Shown in pieces: positions 40,897-49,816 of a stretch of DNA of 52,003 nucleotides. Position 1 is the first letter of the stretch. Every line of letters starts with the position of its first letter. Origin of the DNA: Methanomicrobiales archaeon (GTDB taxonomy: Archaea; Halobacteriota; Methanomicrobia; Methanomicrobiales; Methanospirillaceae); assembly GCA_025358115.1 (NCBI GenBank), contig JANYKQ010000014.1:1-52003 (forward strand), read 5' to 3'. The notes below the pieces were generated by a model. The model saw only the letters and a program-made list of their open reading frames with translations, made no database searches and was not told the origin of the DNA. Position numbers and translations under genes: made by a program.

Positions 40897-42912
40897 ATGT
40901 TGCACACAACCAAAATCCCATGGACCCGGCCGGACCTGGATCTGCCCGATCCAGAGGAGCCGGTCCGTTCCCGGTATGCTCCCGGCGAGATAACGCAACT
41001 CTGCGATGCCGCATTAGCCTCTGCCACTGCAGTGCTTGGTGCGATTACCGCGACTGCCCCGGAGGACCGGACCGTTGACAATACTCTGCTCCGGTTCGAA
41101 CAGGCCATGGGGGATATTTCCGATGCTCTTTTGCCGCTCTCAATGATGGGCTATGTCTGTCCTGATCCGTCCATCTCGGCCGAAGGTTCGGCCTGCGAAG
41201 AGAAGACTGCAATCTTTATGGTGGATGTCTACACCCGCCGTGACCTCTATAATGCGATTCATGGCGTAACACTCCGTACGCCGGAGGAGACACGGTTGTA
41301 CACCAAGACTATTCGTAAATTCGAGAAGAATGGCCTGAATCTTCCTGATGACCGGCTGGTTGAAATCCGGGATATGATGGCAAAACTCTCCCGGCTTGAG
41401 ACCCGGTTCTCGACAAACTTAAACAACGACACTACTACTCTTGAGTTTACCCCTTGGGAACTCAGTGGCGTGCCGGAGGGTGTCCTTGCCGGGTTTAAGA
41501 AAACTGATCACGGTACGTACCTTGTCACGACAAAAACCCCGGATTATTTACCCGTGATGCAGAATGCCGTCAGCAGCGGGACGCGAAAGCGGATGCAGTA
41601 TGCATTTGTAAACCGGCAGGCTGACGAGAACACTCGGCTTTTGGAGAAAGCCATTGTCCTGCGGGATCAGATTGCCCGGGAGCTCGGGTTTGAAAAGTGG
41701 GCGGGTTACCGGATTGACGGGCGGATGGCAGGTAAACCGGAACATGTACTTGCGTTCCTGGCTGCACTCAGAGAGCCGCTGAAGGAGAAGACAAAGGTGG
41801 AGATGGCCCATCTCCTTGCGGTAAAGAAGAGACTCGACCCGACCGCAACGGGAGTTGATTCGTGGGATATCCTCTTTCTCAAAGAAAAACTCCGTATTGA
41901 AAAATATGCTCTTGATGACGAGACAATCCGACAGTATTTTCCGCTCGATGCAACCCTGCAGGGTATTTTTGACCAGTTCTCCGGCCTGCTCGGGATCCGG
42001 TTTTCCGAAGTGAAAGATGTAAACGTCTGGGCAGATGGCGTGAAACTCTACCGGATTGAGAACGCTATTGCAGGAAATACGATTGCGTATCTCTATGCTG
42101 ACCTCTTCGCCCGCCCGGGAAAATACGGTCACATGATGATGTACCAGTTGAAGGCCGGCCGGGCAGGATCTGGTGGTTCGTACAGCATCCCGGTCTCTTC
42201 CCTCATCGGCAATGTGCGGGCCCCGGAAGGGAACAAGCCCTCCCTCCTCTCGCACGATGATCTCGAAGGACTCTTTCATGAACTCGGCCATGCACTCCAC
42301 CTGAGCCTGACCCGGGCACCGTATGCTACCCTGTCGGGCTACAATGTGGAATGGGACTTTGTCGAGACACCTTCGCAGGCGCTGGAAGAATGGGTATGGC
42401 AGCCGCAGGTGCTGGATGCAATCTCCGGCCTGTATACCGATCCCCGGCAGAAACTTCCTGCTGACCTGCGCACCCGGATGATTGAGGCGCGCGATATGGA
42501 CGCGGGGATGTCGTACTCCCGTATGCTGATGCTCTCGAGCGAGGACATGGTGTTCCATACCGCTCACGGACCTGTGGACGTTACAGGCATATCTGATGCA
42601 ATGTACGAAGAGCAGATGGGTATTCCTCCCATCGAAGGCGGCCATGAGCCCGCAACGATCGATCACTTCATGGGGGGATATGATGCCGGTTACTACAGTT
42701 ATCTCTGGTCGAAGGTCTATGCCCTCAATGTCTATGCCCGTTTCGAACGCGATGGCCTGACCAATACCACGACCGGCCAGGATTACCGCCGCTGGATTCT
42801 TGAGCCGGGGAATATGCAGGACGGCGATGTGCTGCTCCGGGGATTCCTGGGAAAAGAGCCCGGCATGGATGTCTTCTACGAGCGCCTCCATATTACTGTC
42901 CCCGAAAAATAA
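40897..42912 (+). CDS. M3-family oligopeptidase
   Basis: 671 residues. The zinc motif is H461-E-x-x-H465 in LFHELGHALHL, and the downstream Glu is in EWDFVETPSQALEEW, near residue 489; this is the thimet oligopeptidase layout. The enzyme cuts short peptides in the cytoplasm; no signal peptide is seen. AGGTCA lies before the ATG. It diverges from rbcL with 206 bases between them, holding promoters for both; a GATTTAAAAAAAA block near 40,798 is a likely TATA for this gene. Confidence 0.94.
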   Translation: MLHTTKIPWTRPDLDLPDPEEPVRSRYAPGEITQLCDAALASATAVLGAITATAPEDRTVDNTLLRFEQAMGDISDALLPLSMMGYVCPDPSISAEGSACEEKTAIFMVDVYTRRDLYNAIHGVTLRTPEETRLYTKTIRKFEKNGLNLPDDRLVEIRDMMAKLSRLETRFSTNLNNDTTTLEFTPWELSGVPEGVLAGFKKTDHGTYLVTTKTPDYLPVMQNAVSSGTRKRMQYAFVNRQADENTRLLEKAIVLRDQIARELGFEKWAGYRIDGRMAGKPEHVLAFLAALREPLKEKTKVEMAHLLAVKKRLDPTATGVDSWDILFLKEKLRIEKYALDDETIRQYFPLDATLQGIFDQFSGLLGIRFSEVKDVNVWADGVKLYRIENAIAGNTIAYLYADLFARPGKYGHMMMYQLKAGRAGSGGSYSIPVSSLIGNVRAPEGNKPSLLSHDDLEGLFHELGHALHLSLTRAPYATLSGYNVEWDFVETPSQALEEWVWQPQVLDAISGLYTDPRQKLPADLRTRMIEARDMDAGMSYSRMLMLSSEDMVFHTAHGPVDVTGISDAMYEEQMGIPPIEGGHEPATIDHFMGGYDAGYYSYLWSKVYALNVYARFERDGLTNTTTGQDYRRWILEPGNMQDGDVLLRGFLGKEPGMDVFYERLHITVPEK

Positions 42913-43014
42913 GCGCAGTACCGGTAATCCAGTCCCCCTATACAGGGAGGGCCGGTAACCCCCCCTCCATTATCCTTATCCGCTCCCCGCACCAATCTCC
43001 GGAAAGGAACCCCT

Positions 43015-44265
43015 ATGCTCTACCGAACCGTCCCGAAAACCGGTGATAAACTCTCCATCCTGGGCTTTGGCTACATGCGGCTGCCGAAGAAAGAAGGCGG
43101 CGGCATTGATGAAGAGCGGGCAATCAGCCAGCTCCGGTATGCCATCGATCACGGCGTCAACTATGTTGACACTGCGCCCATCTACCATTTCGGGAAGAGC
43201 GAACTGATCCTCGGGCGGGCGCTGGATGACGGCTACCGGGAGAAGGTGCGGATCGCAACCAAACTTCCGCCCTGGTCGGTCTTTTCCCGGGCTGACATGG
43301 ACCGGATCCTGGAAGAGCAACTCAAAAAACTCGACACCGATCATATCGATTACTACCTGCTTCACAGTCTCGGGAAAGAGTCGTGGGACAAACTCCGGCG
43401 TCTTGGCGTGCTGGAGTTTCTGGATGCGGCAAAGAAAGACGGCAGGATAAAAAACGCCGGCTTCTCGTTCCACAGCAACATTGCAACGTTTAAGGAGATC
43501 ATCGATGCGTACGCATGGGATTTCTGCCAGATCCAGTTCAATTATCTCGATGAGCATAACCAGGCAGGCATCGCGGGACTGGAGTACGCGGCTTCAAAAG
43601 AGATTGCCGTCATCGTGATGGAACCCCTCCGGGGCGGGAACCTGGCCGGGCATGTGCCGGACGATGTGCAGAAGTGCTTTGATGCTGCGCCGGTCAAGCG
43701 GAGTGCTGCGGAGTGGGGGCTGCGCTGGGTCTGGAACCATCCCGCCGTGACGGTCGTCCTCTCGGGCATGAACGAGGAGGCACATATCGAGGAGAACCTC
43801 CGGGTGGCAGAGACCGCGTTGCCGGGTTCACTCACGGATGCCGACCTTGCCGTGCTCGAAGAGGCCCGCCAGATCTACCGGGGGTTGATGAAAGTGGACT
43901 GCACCGGCTGCCGCTACTGTATGCCCTGTCCCGCTGGAGTCAATATCCCGGAGTGTTTTGCGTTCAACAACAACTCGGCATTCTTCCCCAAAAACCGGGA
44001 GAACCGGATGCTGTACATCATCCGCCTTGGCGGGATCATCGGCGATGTCCCCGCGTATGCCGGGTTGTGCAGGCACTGCGGGAAATGCGAACGGATCTGC
44101 CCCCAGCATATCCCGATCCAGGAGCGCCTTAAAGAGGTCTCGGAAAAATTTGAGGGCAGGGGAATGGGTGCCCGGCGGTTTTTGATGATGGGTGTTATGG
44201 GGGGGTTCCTCCGGCTCCAGAATATTGTGGGGAATATTAAGAGGATGGTTTCGGGAAGGAAGTAG
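43015..44265 (+). CDS. Aldo/keto reductase with C-terminal 4Fe-4S ferredoxin domain
   Basis: 416 residues. The AKR barrel (1-285) has the catalytic D52 and Y57 (VDTAPIYHFGKSE). A C-terminal extension binds two iron-sulfur clusters: CTGCRYCMPCPAGVNIP and CRHCGKCERICPQHIP. This is the COG1453 type of oxidoreductase, in which the ferredoxin part feeds or takes electrons. Substrate unknown. AGGAA precedes the ATG at normal distance. It stands alone, 102 bases after the M3 peptidase on the same strand. Confidence 0.93.
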   Translation: MLYRTVPKTGDKLSILGFGYMRLPKKEGGGIDEERAISQLRYAIDHGVNYVDTAPIYHFGKSELILGRALDDGYREKVRIATKLPPWSVFSRADMDRILEEQLKKLDTDHIDYYLLHSLGKESWDKLRRLGVLEFLDAAKKDGRIKNAGFSFHSNIATFKEIIDAYAWDFCQIQFNYLDEHNQAGIAGLEYAASKEIAVIVMEPLRGGNLAGHVPDDVQKCFDAAPVKRSAAEWGLRWVWNHPAVTVVLSGMNEEAHIEENLRVAETALPGSLTDADLAVLEEARQIYRGLMKVDCTGCRYCMPCPAGVNIPECFAFNNNSAFFPKNRENRMLYIIRLGGIIGDVPAYAGLCRHCGKCERICPQHIPIQERLKEVSEKFEGRGMGARRFLMMGVMGGFLRLQNIVGNIKRMVSGRK

Positions 44266-44321
44266 GGAAAGGAAGAATTTTTTTTAATGGCAAATTCTGT
44301 ATTAAAAGGATAAACAGATTC

Positions 44322-45095
44322 TTACATTATTTTGTAAGATTCACCGTTTTCCAGAACTTTCAGGTTTATTCCTTCTGATTTCATTAAATCTGAACGCAAT
44401 GTCCCAAAGTGGGAAAAATCATCCACATGAACCGGCAAGGTAAGGGTCGGCTTCAACTCGCTCATAAATTTTTTTAGCATCTCTCTGTTCATGGTAATGG
44501 GACCCCCGATTATTTTCAGGTGTGCCTGTCCCATGTTTGGAATGAAGAGATCAATGATCCGGTTATGTAATGCTGCAGGGATCTCCGGAACAAATACCGT
44601 GTCTGATGAGACATAGATAGTTTTTGTGTCCTTGTCGTGGCGAATTGTAACAAGGTAGCCATTCACCCCGCCCATGAGTGTTTTTGTTAAAAATGTCGTT
44701 CCGTGAACCGCCGGAACCGCTTCGATTTCAATGCGATAATTTTCAATTTCTATCCCTTTTTTCTGATGCCACGTCAGATAACTGATATTGAGGTTTTTGC
44801 GATTTTTGAGGAAGGCTGAACAGTTTTTGTGACTCACAACCGATGAGCCATCCTGTATTACCCCCAGACCTTTTTGATCGAGATGGTCAAAATGTCCATG
44901 GGTTAACAGCCATATTTTTACGTTGTCAAAGGTTCTCTCATCATAGACGGGTGTTTTTATTCGTTGAGGCATGAGACTTTCGGGGCCATACTTCGTACCT
45001 TGGGGAGATAATGCAGGGTCGCATCCGATCTTGAATTTCTTATCTACCTCAAGTACCCATGTGGCATTACCAACCAGCGAAAAATTCAGTTCCAT
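44322..45095 (-). CDS. MBL-fold hydrolase (UlaG-like)
   Basis: 257 residues. Metal motif T65-H66-G-H68-F-D70-H71 in LLTHGHFDHLD, followed by VHGTTFL and SSDTVF, and the late LPVHVDDFSHF. This layout fits the UlaG-like lactonase group (beta-lactamase superfamily II). Substrate unknown. It diverges from the HxlR regulator at 45,309, whose gap carries operator-like repeats, so control by that regulator is likely. Confidence 0.85.
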   Translation of the reverse strand: MELNFSLVGNATWVLEVDKKFKIGCDPALSPQGTKYGPESLMPQRIKTPVYDERTFDNVKIWLLTHGHFDHLDQKGLGVIQDGSSVVSHKNCSAFLKNRKNLNISYLTWHQKKGIEIENYRIEIEAVPAVHGTTFLTKTLMGGVNGYLVTIRHDKDTKTIYVSSDTVFVPEIPAALHNRIIDLFIPNMGQAHLKIIGGPITMNREMLKKFMSELKPTLTLPVHVDDFSHFGTLRSDLMKSEGINLKVLENGESYKIM

Positions 45096-45222
45096 ATCAG
45101 ATTTCCTCTGCTCTGAACGTTTTTTTCTGTCCAGAATTCACCCGCACCATTACATCGTCTATATTCATCAATCCGCCATTTTTGGTTGAAAATTGTTTTT
45201 CTTTATCCATTTTGATACCTGC

Positions 45223-45305
45223 TTTACTTTGTAAACTATATTTCACTGGTAAAGTATTAAAAAAACAAACGAACTAACAACTTACCAAGTTACCCGGAAG
45301 TTACC
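45223..45305. promoter_or_regulatory. Operator-like repeats between MBL hydrolase and HxlR
   Basis: TTTACTTTGTAAA (45,223-45,235) is a palindrome of five-base arms. AAGTTACC is repeated at 45,287-45,294 and 45,298-45,305, with starts eleven bases apart (one helical turn). ACTTACCAAGT (45,280-45,290) is a further short dyad. The repeats lie within 30 bases of the regulator's ATG, where a repressor could shut off its own gene. Confidence 0.45.
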
Positions 45306-45308
45306 GAG

Positions 45309-45638
45309 ATGTCCGAATCACTCGCAGATATTAAAAAAATCCCCTGCCCTGTCGAGCGCACCGTAACACTCATCGGAAGTAAATGGTGCCTGCTCATCCT
45401 GTGGAATATGTATCAGCCCGGACTGCCCGTACGCTACAACCAGCTCTTAAAATCTCTTAAACCAATGAGTTCGAAAACGCTTTCGTCAAAGTTAAAAGAT
45501 CTTGAAAGTTATCGGATCGTTTCAAAGAGGATTATCGAGTCCAGTCCTCCCGGTGTTGAATATTCACTGACCGAACAGGGACGGGAACTTTCAAAGCTGC
45601 TAATCGCGATGGGCGAATGGAGTGAAAAGTGGTATTAA
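45309..45638 (+). CDS. HxlR-family transcriptional regulator
   Basis: 109 residues with the HxlR winged helix: CPVERTVTLIGSKWCLLIL (with the first Cys conserved in this family), RYNQLLKSLKPMSSKTLSSK (recognition helix) and VEYSLTEQGREL. Members often sense electrophiles through the Cys. Divergent from the UlaG-like hydrolase, its likely target. It is a different protein from the HxlR gene at 31,377. Confidence 0.9.
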   Translation: MSESLADIKKIPCPVERTVTLIGSKWCLLILWNMYQPGLPVRYNQLLKSLKPMSSKTLSSKLKDLESYRIVSKRIIESSPPGVEYSLTEQGRELSKLLIAMGEWSEKWY

Positions 45639-45679
45639 TCCGAATAGCGCTTCAGGTTCAGACACCTTGAATACGGGTA

Positions 45680-45708
45680 ATCCCGTTCTGTGAATGAAAA
45701 AACGGGAT
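45680..45708 (+). terminator. Hairpin terminator after HxlR gene
   Basis: ATCCCGTT (45,680-45,687) pairs with AACGGGAT (45,701-45,708), and T-rich DNA (ATTATTTTTTAG) follows. It lies about 40 bases past the stop at 45,638. The rest of 45,639-45,940 has no supported gene; its right end carries the start region of the membrane gene at 45,941. Confidence 0.5.
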
Positions 45709-45940
45709 CTCTCTTCGTATTATTTTTTAGCCATTGACAGCGATTCGTTAAAAAAAATTCCATGCTTCTTCATGAGACCCTTATACGCTGCTTGTTATAC
45801 AATCTCCCGGTAATTTTTTTTTATCGGTGTTATCCGCAGGTAAGGTTATGAGAGATTCTCTTTGGTATGAGAACCGCTACGTAACTTAGTTTCATGCTCT
45901 TTATTTGCAGAACGCCAAAATACAACTAAGCCGGTGAATC

Positions 45941-46597
45941 ATGAAATCAACACTCATCCAGTTCCAGAAAGAGATCCGGCACTTCTTTCTTGTATCGCTC
46001 CTCAACCTCGTCTTTGCAGCCATTGCCATCGCGATTGGTGTGCAGTATATGGTTACCGCCACGCTAAGTCAGACCGTGGATCCGGTTATCCCCGGGTTTC
46101 CGGGGATGCTCGGATTAAGGATCTTCACGGGGGCGATGGCCATGATCTGTTTCGGGCTCGGTATCAGCTGGATTCTCTCAACGGTCAGGATCTTTGAAGG
46201 TATCGTCACAATCAAAGAGGATCTTGAAAACGCTGGCAATGCAATCACGGACGAGCGCCTTACCTGCCTTATCGTACGGATGCTCGCCCATTACCGGGAT
46301 AACTATAGGACCGTCCGGACCATGATCCTTGTCTGCACGCTGGGCGGGGGAGCCTTTTTCGTGCTCGGGATAGCAAACAGTCTCAAAGTCCTCTCTGTCA
46401 CATCAGGTGGCTTTGCCTTCACGCTCGATAATCTCCTTCTCATCCCGGCCATGCTTTTCACTCTCGGGATCTCACTGGCAAGCCTGCTCTCATCGTATTA
46501 TTTCCTGAACTTTGCACAGACCTGGGACCGGCGCCTCCAGGAGATCGATGAATCGGAGTGTGCATTAAAAAAGACGCTGGGGCTTGATGAGCCATGA
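45941..46597 (+). CDS. Four-helix membrane protein
   Basis: 218 residues, GGTGA three bases before the ATG. Hydrophobic segments lie near 16-40, 60-85, 125-150 and 163-190. The loop between 2 and 3 is long and charged (TIKEDLENAGNAITDERLTC). No family known. It overlaps the winged-helix gene by four bases (ATGA), so the two are made together: a membrane protein paired with a regulator, a set-up often used for sensing. Confidence 0.76.
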   Translation: MKSTLIQFQKEIRHFFLVSLLNLVFAAIAIAIGVQYMVTATLSQTVDPVIPGFPGMLGLRIFTGAMAMICFGLGISWILSTVRIFEGIVTIKEDLENAGNAITDERLTCLIVRMLAHYRDNYRTVRTMILVCTLGGGAFFVLGIANSLKVLSVTSGGFAFTLDNLLLIPAMLFTLGISLASLLSSYYFLNFAQTWDRRLQEIDESECALKKTLGLDEP

Positions 46598-46869
46598 GCG
46601 GACGGCGGACCGTGTACGAGATCTACTGGGAGATCCTCGTCTATTGCAGATCCCCGCGTTCGTTTACGGCTATCATCAACCGGTGTGACCTGAACTCAAA
46701 GACCGGGCAGGAGTACCTTGAATTCTTGGTGCGGCGGGGATACCTTGTTCCGGTAACGGAGGGGGAGAAGACCAGTTATCATGCGGCCCCGGCAGCGGCA
46801 GAGTACATCGCGATCTTTTCCTCGCTGTACCAGAAACTCTTCGATGCCACACCGGAATTCAAGCTGTAG
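46594..46869 (+). CDS. ArnR1-like winged-helix protein
   Basis: 91 residues. The fold is a single winged helix: TVYEIYWEILVYCRSPRSFT, then NRCDLNSKTGQEYLEFLVRRGYL (recognition helix and wing) and EKTSYHAAPAAAEYIAIF. This is the HTH_45/ArnR1-like type common in archaea. Such proteins bind DNA as dimers. Its overlap with the membrane gene upstream suggests joint function. Confidence 0.85.
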   Translation: MSGRRTVYEIYWEILVYCRSPRSFTAIINRCDLNSKTGQEYLEFLVRRGYLVPVTEGEKTSYHAAPAAAEYIAIFSSLYQKLFDATPEFKL

Positions 46870-46995
46870 TTATCCCGGGCCGGTTGTCGTGTTCCGGTAA
46901 TCGTGATGGGGGCTGATGCCCGCAATCCCTCGCATTGGTTCAGGGGCTGGAACGCCAACCCCTCTGGTAAACTTTCACCATCTGGCCGGGCGATT

Positions 46996-47330
46996 CCCTA
47001 TTGAGGGGGGGTGGGGGCCTGTCTTGCGGAGGACAGGGGGAGGGGGTGGGTACCCCTCCGGGCACATGAGGGGTCCCCACCCCCCCCTTATGGATAACCA
47101 ACCGTAAGACCCCCTCTTCGTCGTGACTCCACGCGAACCCTGGGTCGTGTGCGTGCAATCGGAGGGGGGGTGGGAGCCTGTCTTGCTGAGGACAGGGGGG
47201 TAGGGGGGGTCCCCCTCTTTTTTGGAGAGGGGAGGGGGTATCTCCCTGTCATGCGGAGGGAGGGGTACCCACCCCCTTTCAGCGGAACCGGTGTCCGGTA
47301 TTTCCGGATGAGTTCCTGGAGAGGTTACAA
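46996..47330. repeat. G-rich hairpin repeat array
   Basis: The element CCTGTC-TTGC(G/T)GAG-GACAGG occurs at 47,018-47,037 and 47,177-47,196, period 159, each set in long G runs (GGGGGGGTGGG before, GGGGG after). A third, altered copy pairs CTCCCT with AGGGAG at 47,242-47,262. The G runs could form four-stranded structures. The wider gene-free stretch is 46,870-47,484. The frames crossing it are compositional artefacts. Confidence 0.65.
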
Positions 47331-47484
47331 TCATTTCCGGTGTAGCGCCTGAAGAACTCCTTCTGGGTACACTCATCAAAAAAGAAATGTGAGGTACAGA
47401 ATCCTAGCTTCGCGATAAAATGGAAGGAAAAATTCCTTTCCCCCACGCATACCTTTTTCCCGTTTCTTTTCGAGACTGAATAGT

Positions 47485-48126
47485 ATGGAGGTGCACGACC
47501 GTATCGGGCCCGGCAGGGAATCGCCCGGCATTCCAGAGGAATACGCTGACGAGGCCGGCCTGATCTGTGAGGCTTCCCAGCGTATCCGCACGGCCCGGAC
47601 CCGGGGGGAACTCGGCCTGATTCTTGCCCATGAAGTCCAGCAGTACTCCCTCTTTGATCTCCAGATCATTGGCGGGCGCCTCTACAATGAGATAGAAAAA
47701 CTCCCGTCCCCGTACCGCGAGGCGATCCGCCCGTACTTCCACAAGCAGCTCTTCGGGGCGCATCACGAACTCCTGTCCTTTCATAGGCGCGGGGCATTTG
47801 ACCGGATGAATACGCCCCTTGCCGATCCCGAAACCTTCCTGAAGTTCTGTGATATGCTGCCGGAAGGATGTTTTGCCTGGGATGATGCCAGTGAGCGCAA
47901 CCCGTACTTCCGGAACCCGAAGAACCGGCTCTTCTATTACCTGATTGCAGCGTTTTCCATGTTTGTACTCGGTGAGCCGGGCCACCCGGTGGGCATGCCA
48001 TTTCCCGGGGGATTCAAAGTCGAACAGCGCGGCAGGGATTATTACTGCCTGATCCGGGACAAGGAAAAGGAACTCGTCCATTCCATCTGTAATTTCTGCC
48101 CGGCAAAACAGTCGGAAGAGTCCTGA
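47485..48126 (+). CDS. DUF2115 (UPF0305) family protein
   Basis: 213 residues. The closing part fits DUF2115 well: NPYFRNPKNRLFYYLIAAFS, GHPVGMPFPGGFKV, YYCLIRDKEKE and the final SICNFCPAKQSEE with its CxxC pair. The family occurs in methanogens and has no known role. The first 25 residues are not conserved in my recall, so the true start could lie some codons downstream. No ribosome site is seen. Confidence 0.86.
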   Translation: MEVHDRIGPGRESPGIPEEYADEAGLICEASQRIRTARTRGELGLILAHEVQQYSLFDLQIIGGRLYNEIEKLPSPYREAIRPYFHKQLFGAHHELLSFHRRGAFDRMNTPLADPETFLKFCDMLPEGCFAWDDASERNPYFRNPKNRLFYYLIAAFSMFVLGEPGHPVGMPFPGGFKVEQRGRDYYCLIRDKEKELVHSICNFCPAKQSEES

Positions 48127-48283
48127 ATGTAACGATTTACTTATTGCTTTCCTGCCTGCCTTACCGGAAAACGGGTGTTCTCCCAAGAAGGCAGAAATAA
48201 AAAGGGTTCCTGCCAGGTTCACGAAGATCAAATACTAAGGTAATTTACCGAGCGGCAAGATACTGAATATACGAGAAGAAACA

Positions 48284-48619
48284 ATGGCTCTTGAAATAAC
48301 TCCCGTGCAGGATTCCATGGTCGTGGCGATTCCGCGCCGGCTCGATGCAAATAATGCACCTGCTGTTGAAACGGAACTTAAATTGTTACTCAAAACCAAT
48401 CCGAAAAAAATTATCCTTGACTTTTCTGATACTGATTATCTGGCCAGTGCCGGGTTGCGCGTCATCCTGTTCATAAGCCGTGAATTTATGAAATCCGGGG
48501 GCCGGATCGCGCTCATTGAGCTCCACCCCTCGGTCCTAAGGATCTTTGATATGGCAGGTTTTTCCCGGCTCTTTACCATCTGCATATCCCGTGAAGAGGC
48601 CTTGAGAAAAATGGTATAA
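48284..48619 (+). CDS. STAS-domain protein (anti-sigma factor antagonist-like)
   Basis: 111 residues of one STAS domain: IPRRLDANNAPAVETEL, ILDFSDTDYLASAGLRVIL with the phosphorylatable S55 (SAGLR), and a final AGFSRLFTICISREEAL. In bacteria such proteins take part in partner-switching with kinases and PP2C phosphatases. Archaea lack sigma factors, so the partner here must be different. It may be a target of a PP2C/kinase pair, but none is adjacent. Confidence 0.9.
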   Translation: MALEITPVQDSMVVAIPRRLDANNAPAVETELKLLLKTNPKKIILDFSDTDYLASAGLRVILFISREFMKSGGRIALIELHPSVLRIFDMAGFSRLFTICISREEALRKMV

Positions 48620-48632
48620 ACAAAATGTTTTT

Positions 48633-49349
48633 TTATTGGTTAACGATCCTGTGCTCTTCGAGTGCCCCGTCATAATAAACCTTGACGGTGATCTCATCGC
48701 CTTTTAAAAATCCCCTCAGCCGGTCATCGTACACTTTCTGCACATGGCGGAGGTGGTGGCGGGTGAAATAGTGCTGCATATATTCGAGGAACTCTATCTC
48801 CTGCGTGAGAAATGCATTCTCATACTCCTTTGCCTCACGGGCGAGCTTCAGGCTTTCTTCATCAGCTATGGTGGCATCATATTCCCCGTGCTGGTCAAGC
48901 CCGGAGAACTGCCGCCAGTCCACCTTACCGTCTTCATCGGGTTCGCGGTGGAGCATATAGGGATAGACCCGGCAGATGGTAAACCGGTCATCATAGATGC
49001 GGCATCTGCCATCTTCCAGGAACCAGCAGGACCCGGCCTCATCGTCTTTTGTCCGCAGGGCATACCCGGAGACATAAAATGTCCCGTTCTGGTCGCAGAA
49101 TTCAGGAGACGGGGCGGGTTCCAGTGCATCGGGATCAATGGCTCTTACTGCCGTCACATCCCGGTCAAGCAGGAATACATGCCCGTTGAATCCCCGGGTG
49201 CAGCACTTTGCGCAGGATGTACAGCGAAAACCGATCTCCCGGATAATCTCAGCGAGACGTTCAATGGGATATTCAAAGAGGCCGTTGCGCTCCTGCGTCA
49301 GGGAAGCGATACGTAAGGGAATGGGAGTTAAGGAAATAAGGATCACCAC
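48633..49349 (-). CDS. YkgJ-type Cys-cluster protein
   Basis: 238 residues. The CxxCxxCC signature is CTSCAKCC near 43-50, followed by FCDQNG, CWFLEDGRCRIYDDRFTICRVYP, the typical further Cys set that binds zinc or iron-sulfur. The family (PF03692) is widespread with no proven enzyme role. The start is uncertain: GTG 49,347-49,349 has no support and a few codons may be trimmed. Its 3' end lies 13 bases from the STAS gene end (convergent). Confidence 0.86.
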   Translation of the reverse strand: MVILISLTPIPLRIASLTQERNGLFEYPIERLAEIIREIGFRCTSCAKCCTRGFNGHVFLLDRDVTAVRAIDPDALEPAPSPEFCDQNGTFYVSGYALRTKDDEAGSCWFLEDGRCRIYDDRFTICRVYPYMLHREPDEDGKVDWRQFSGLDQHGEYDATIADEESLKLAREAKEYENAFLTQEIEFLEYMQHYFTRHHLRHVQKVYDDRLRGFLKGDEITVKVYYDGALEEHRIVNQ

Positions 49350-49578
49350 ACAGGTTTTAAGGGAAACTGTGATGGCAGTGTTTATTGCTCTTTCGAGGGA
49401 TTTTCGTTCAACAACACCCGGAACCTGCCGGGTATTTTAGCCGGATGGTGTTAGAGTATCCCTTGTAATGTGTAACTGCTGCTGGTGTAACTGTCCGAAA
49501 AAATTCCCGTCTTTATCAGACAAGAGAGGAGTCCTTTTTTAGTAGCACTTCACATCCTATCGTAAGGAGCAAAGGATT

Positions 49579-49758
49579 GTGGAGACCATCATAAAAGTGA
49601 TATGCTTTTTTCTCGGATTGTTCGTAATAGCAAATGGTATCTGGGTCGCACTCTTGCCACCGCTTGGTGATGAACCTGTGGGGCTGGCAATTATTGCTGT
49701 GGGTATTTTTATCCCGATCATGACCATTTCTGTGGCAAAGATGAGTGAACCGCAGTAG
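49579..49758 (+). CDS. Small two-helix membrane protein
   Basis: 59 residues from GTG 49,579-49,581 to TAG 49,756-49,758. AAGGAG lies nine bases before the start. Two hydrophobic helices (IIKVICFFLGLFVIANGIWV and GLAIIAVGIFIPIMTISV) are joined by a short loop (LLPPLGDEPV). Similar small proteins with this loop are known to me from methanogens, without function. The opposite-strand frame over the same bases has no coherent features. Confidence 0.72.
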   Translation: METIIKVICFFLGLFVIANGIWVALLPPLGDEPVGLAIIAVGIFIPIMTISVAKMSEPQ

Positions 49759-49816
49759 GATTATCAGGGAGCAAGAGAATGTGCAGCCGGTAAGGCCCGG
49801 TACACCATAAAAAAAA

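Noticed and set aside
41548-42891. Long minus-strand open frame (447 codons) over the M3 peptidase
   Set aside because: Opposite strand of a gene with an intact HELGH motif; no domain in the antisense product.
46916-47379. Several Gly/Pro-rich open frames in the G-rich repeat
   Set aside because: Compositional artefacts of G and C runs; hairpin repeats explain the region better.
47404-48231. Minus-strand frame of 275 codons
   Set aside because: Antisense to the DUF2115 gene, whose conserved end (SICNFCPAK) is clear.
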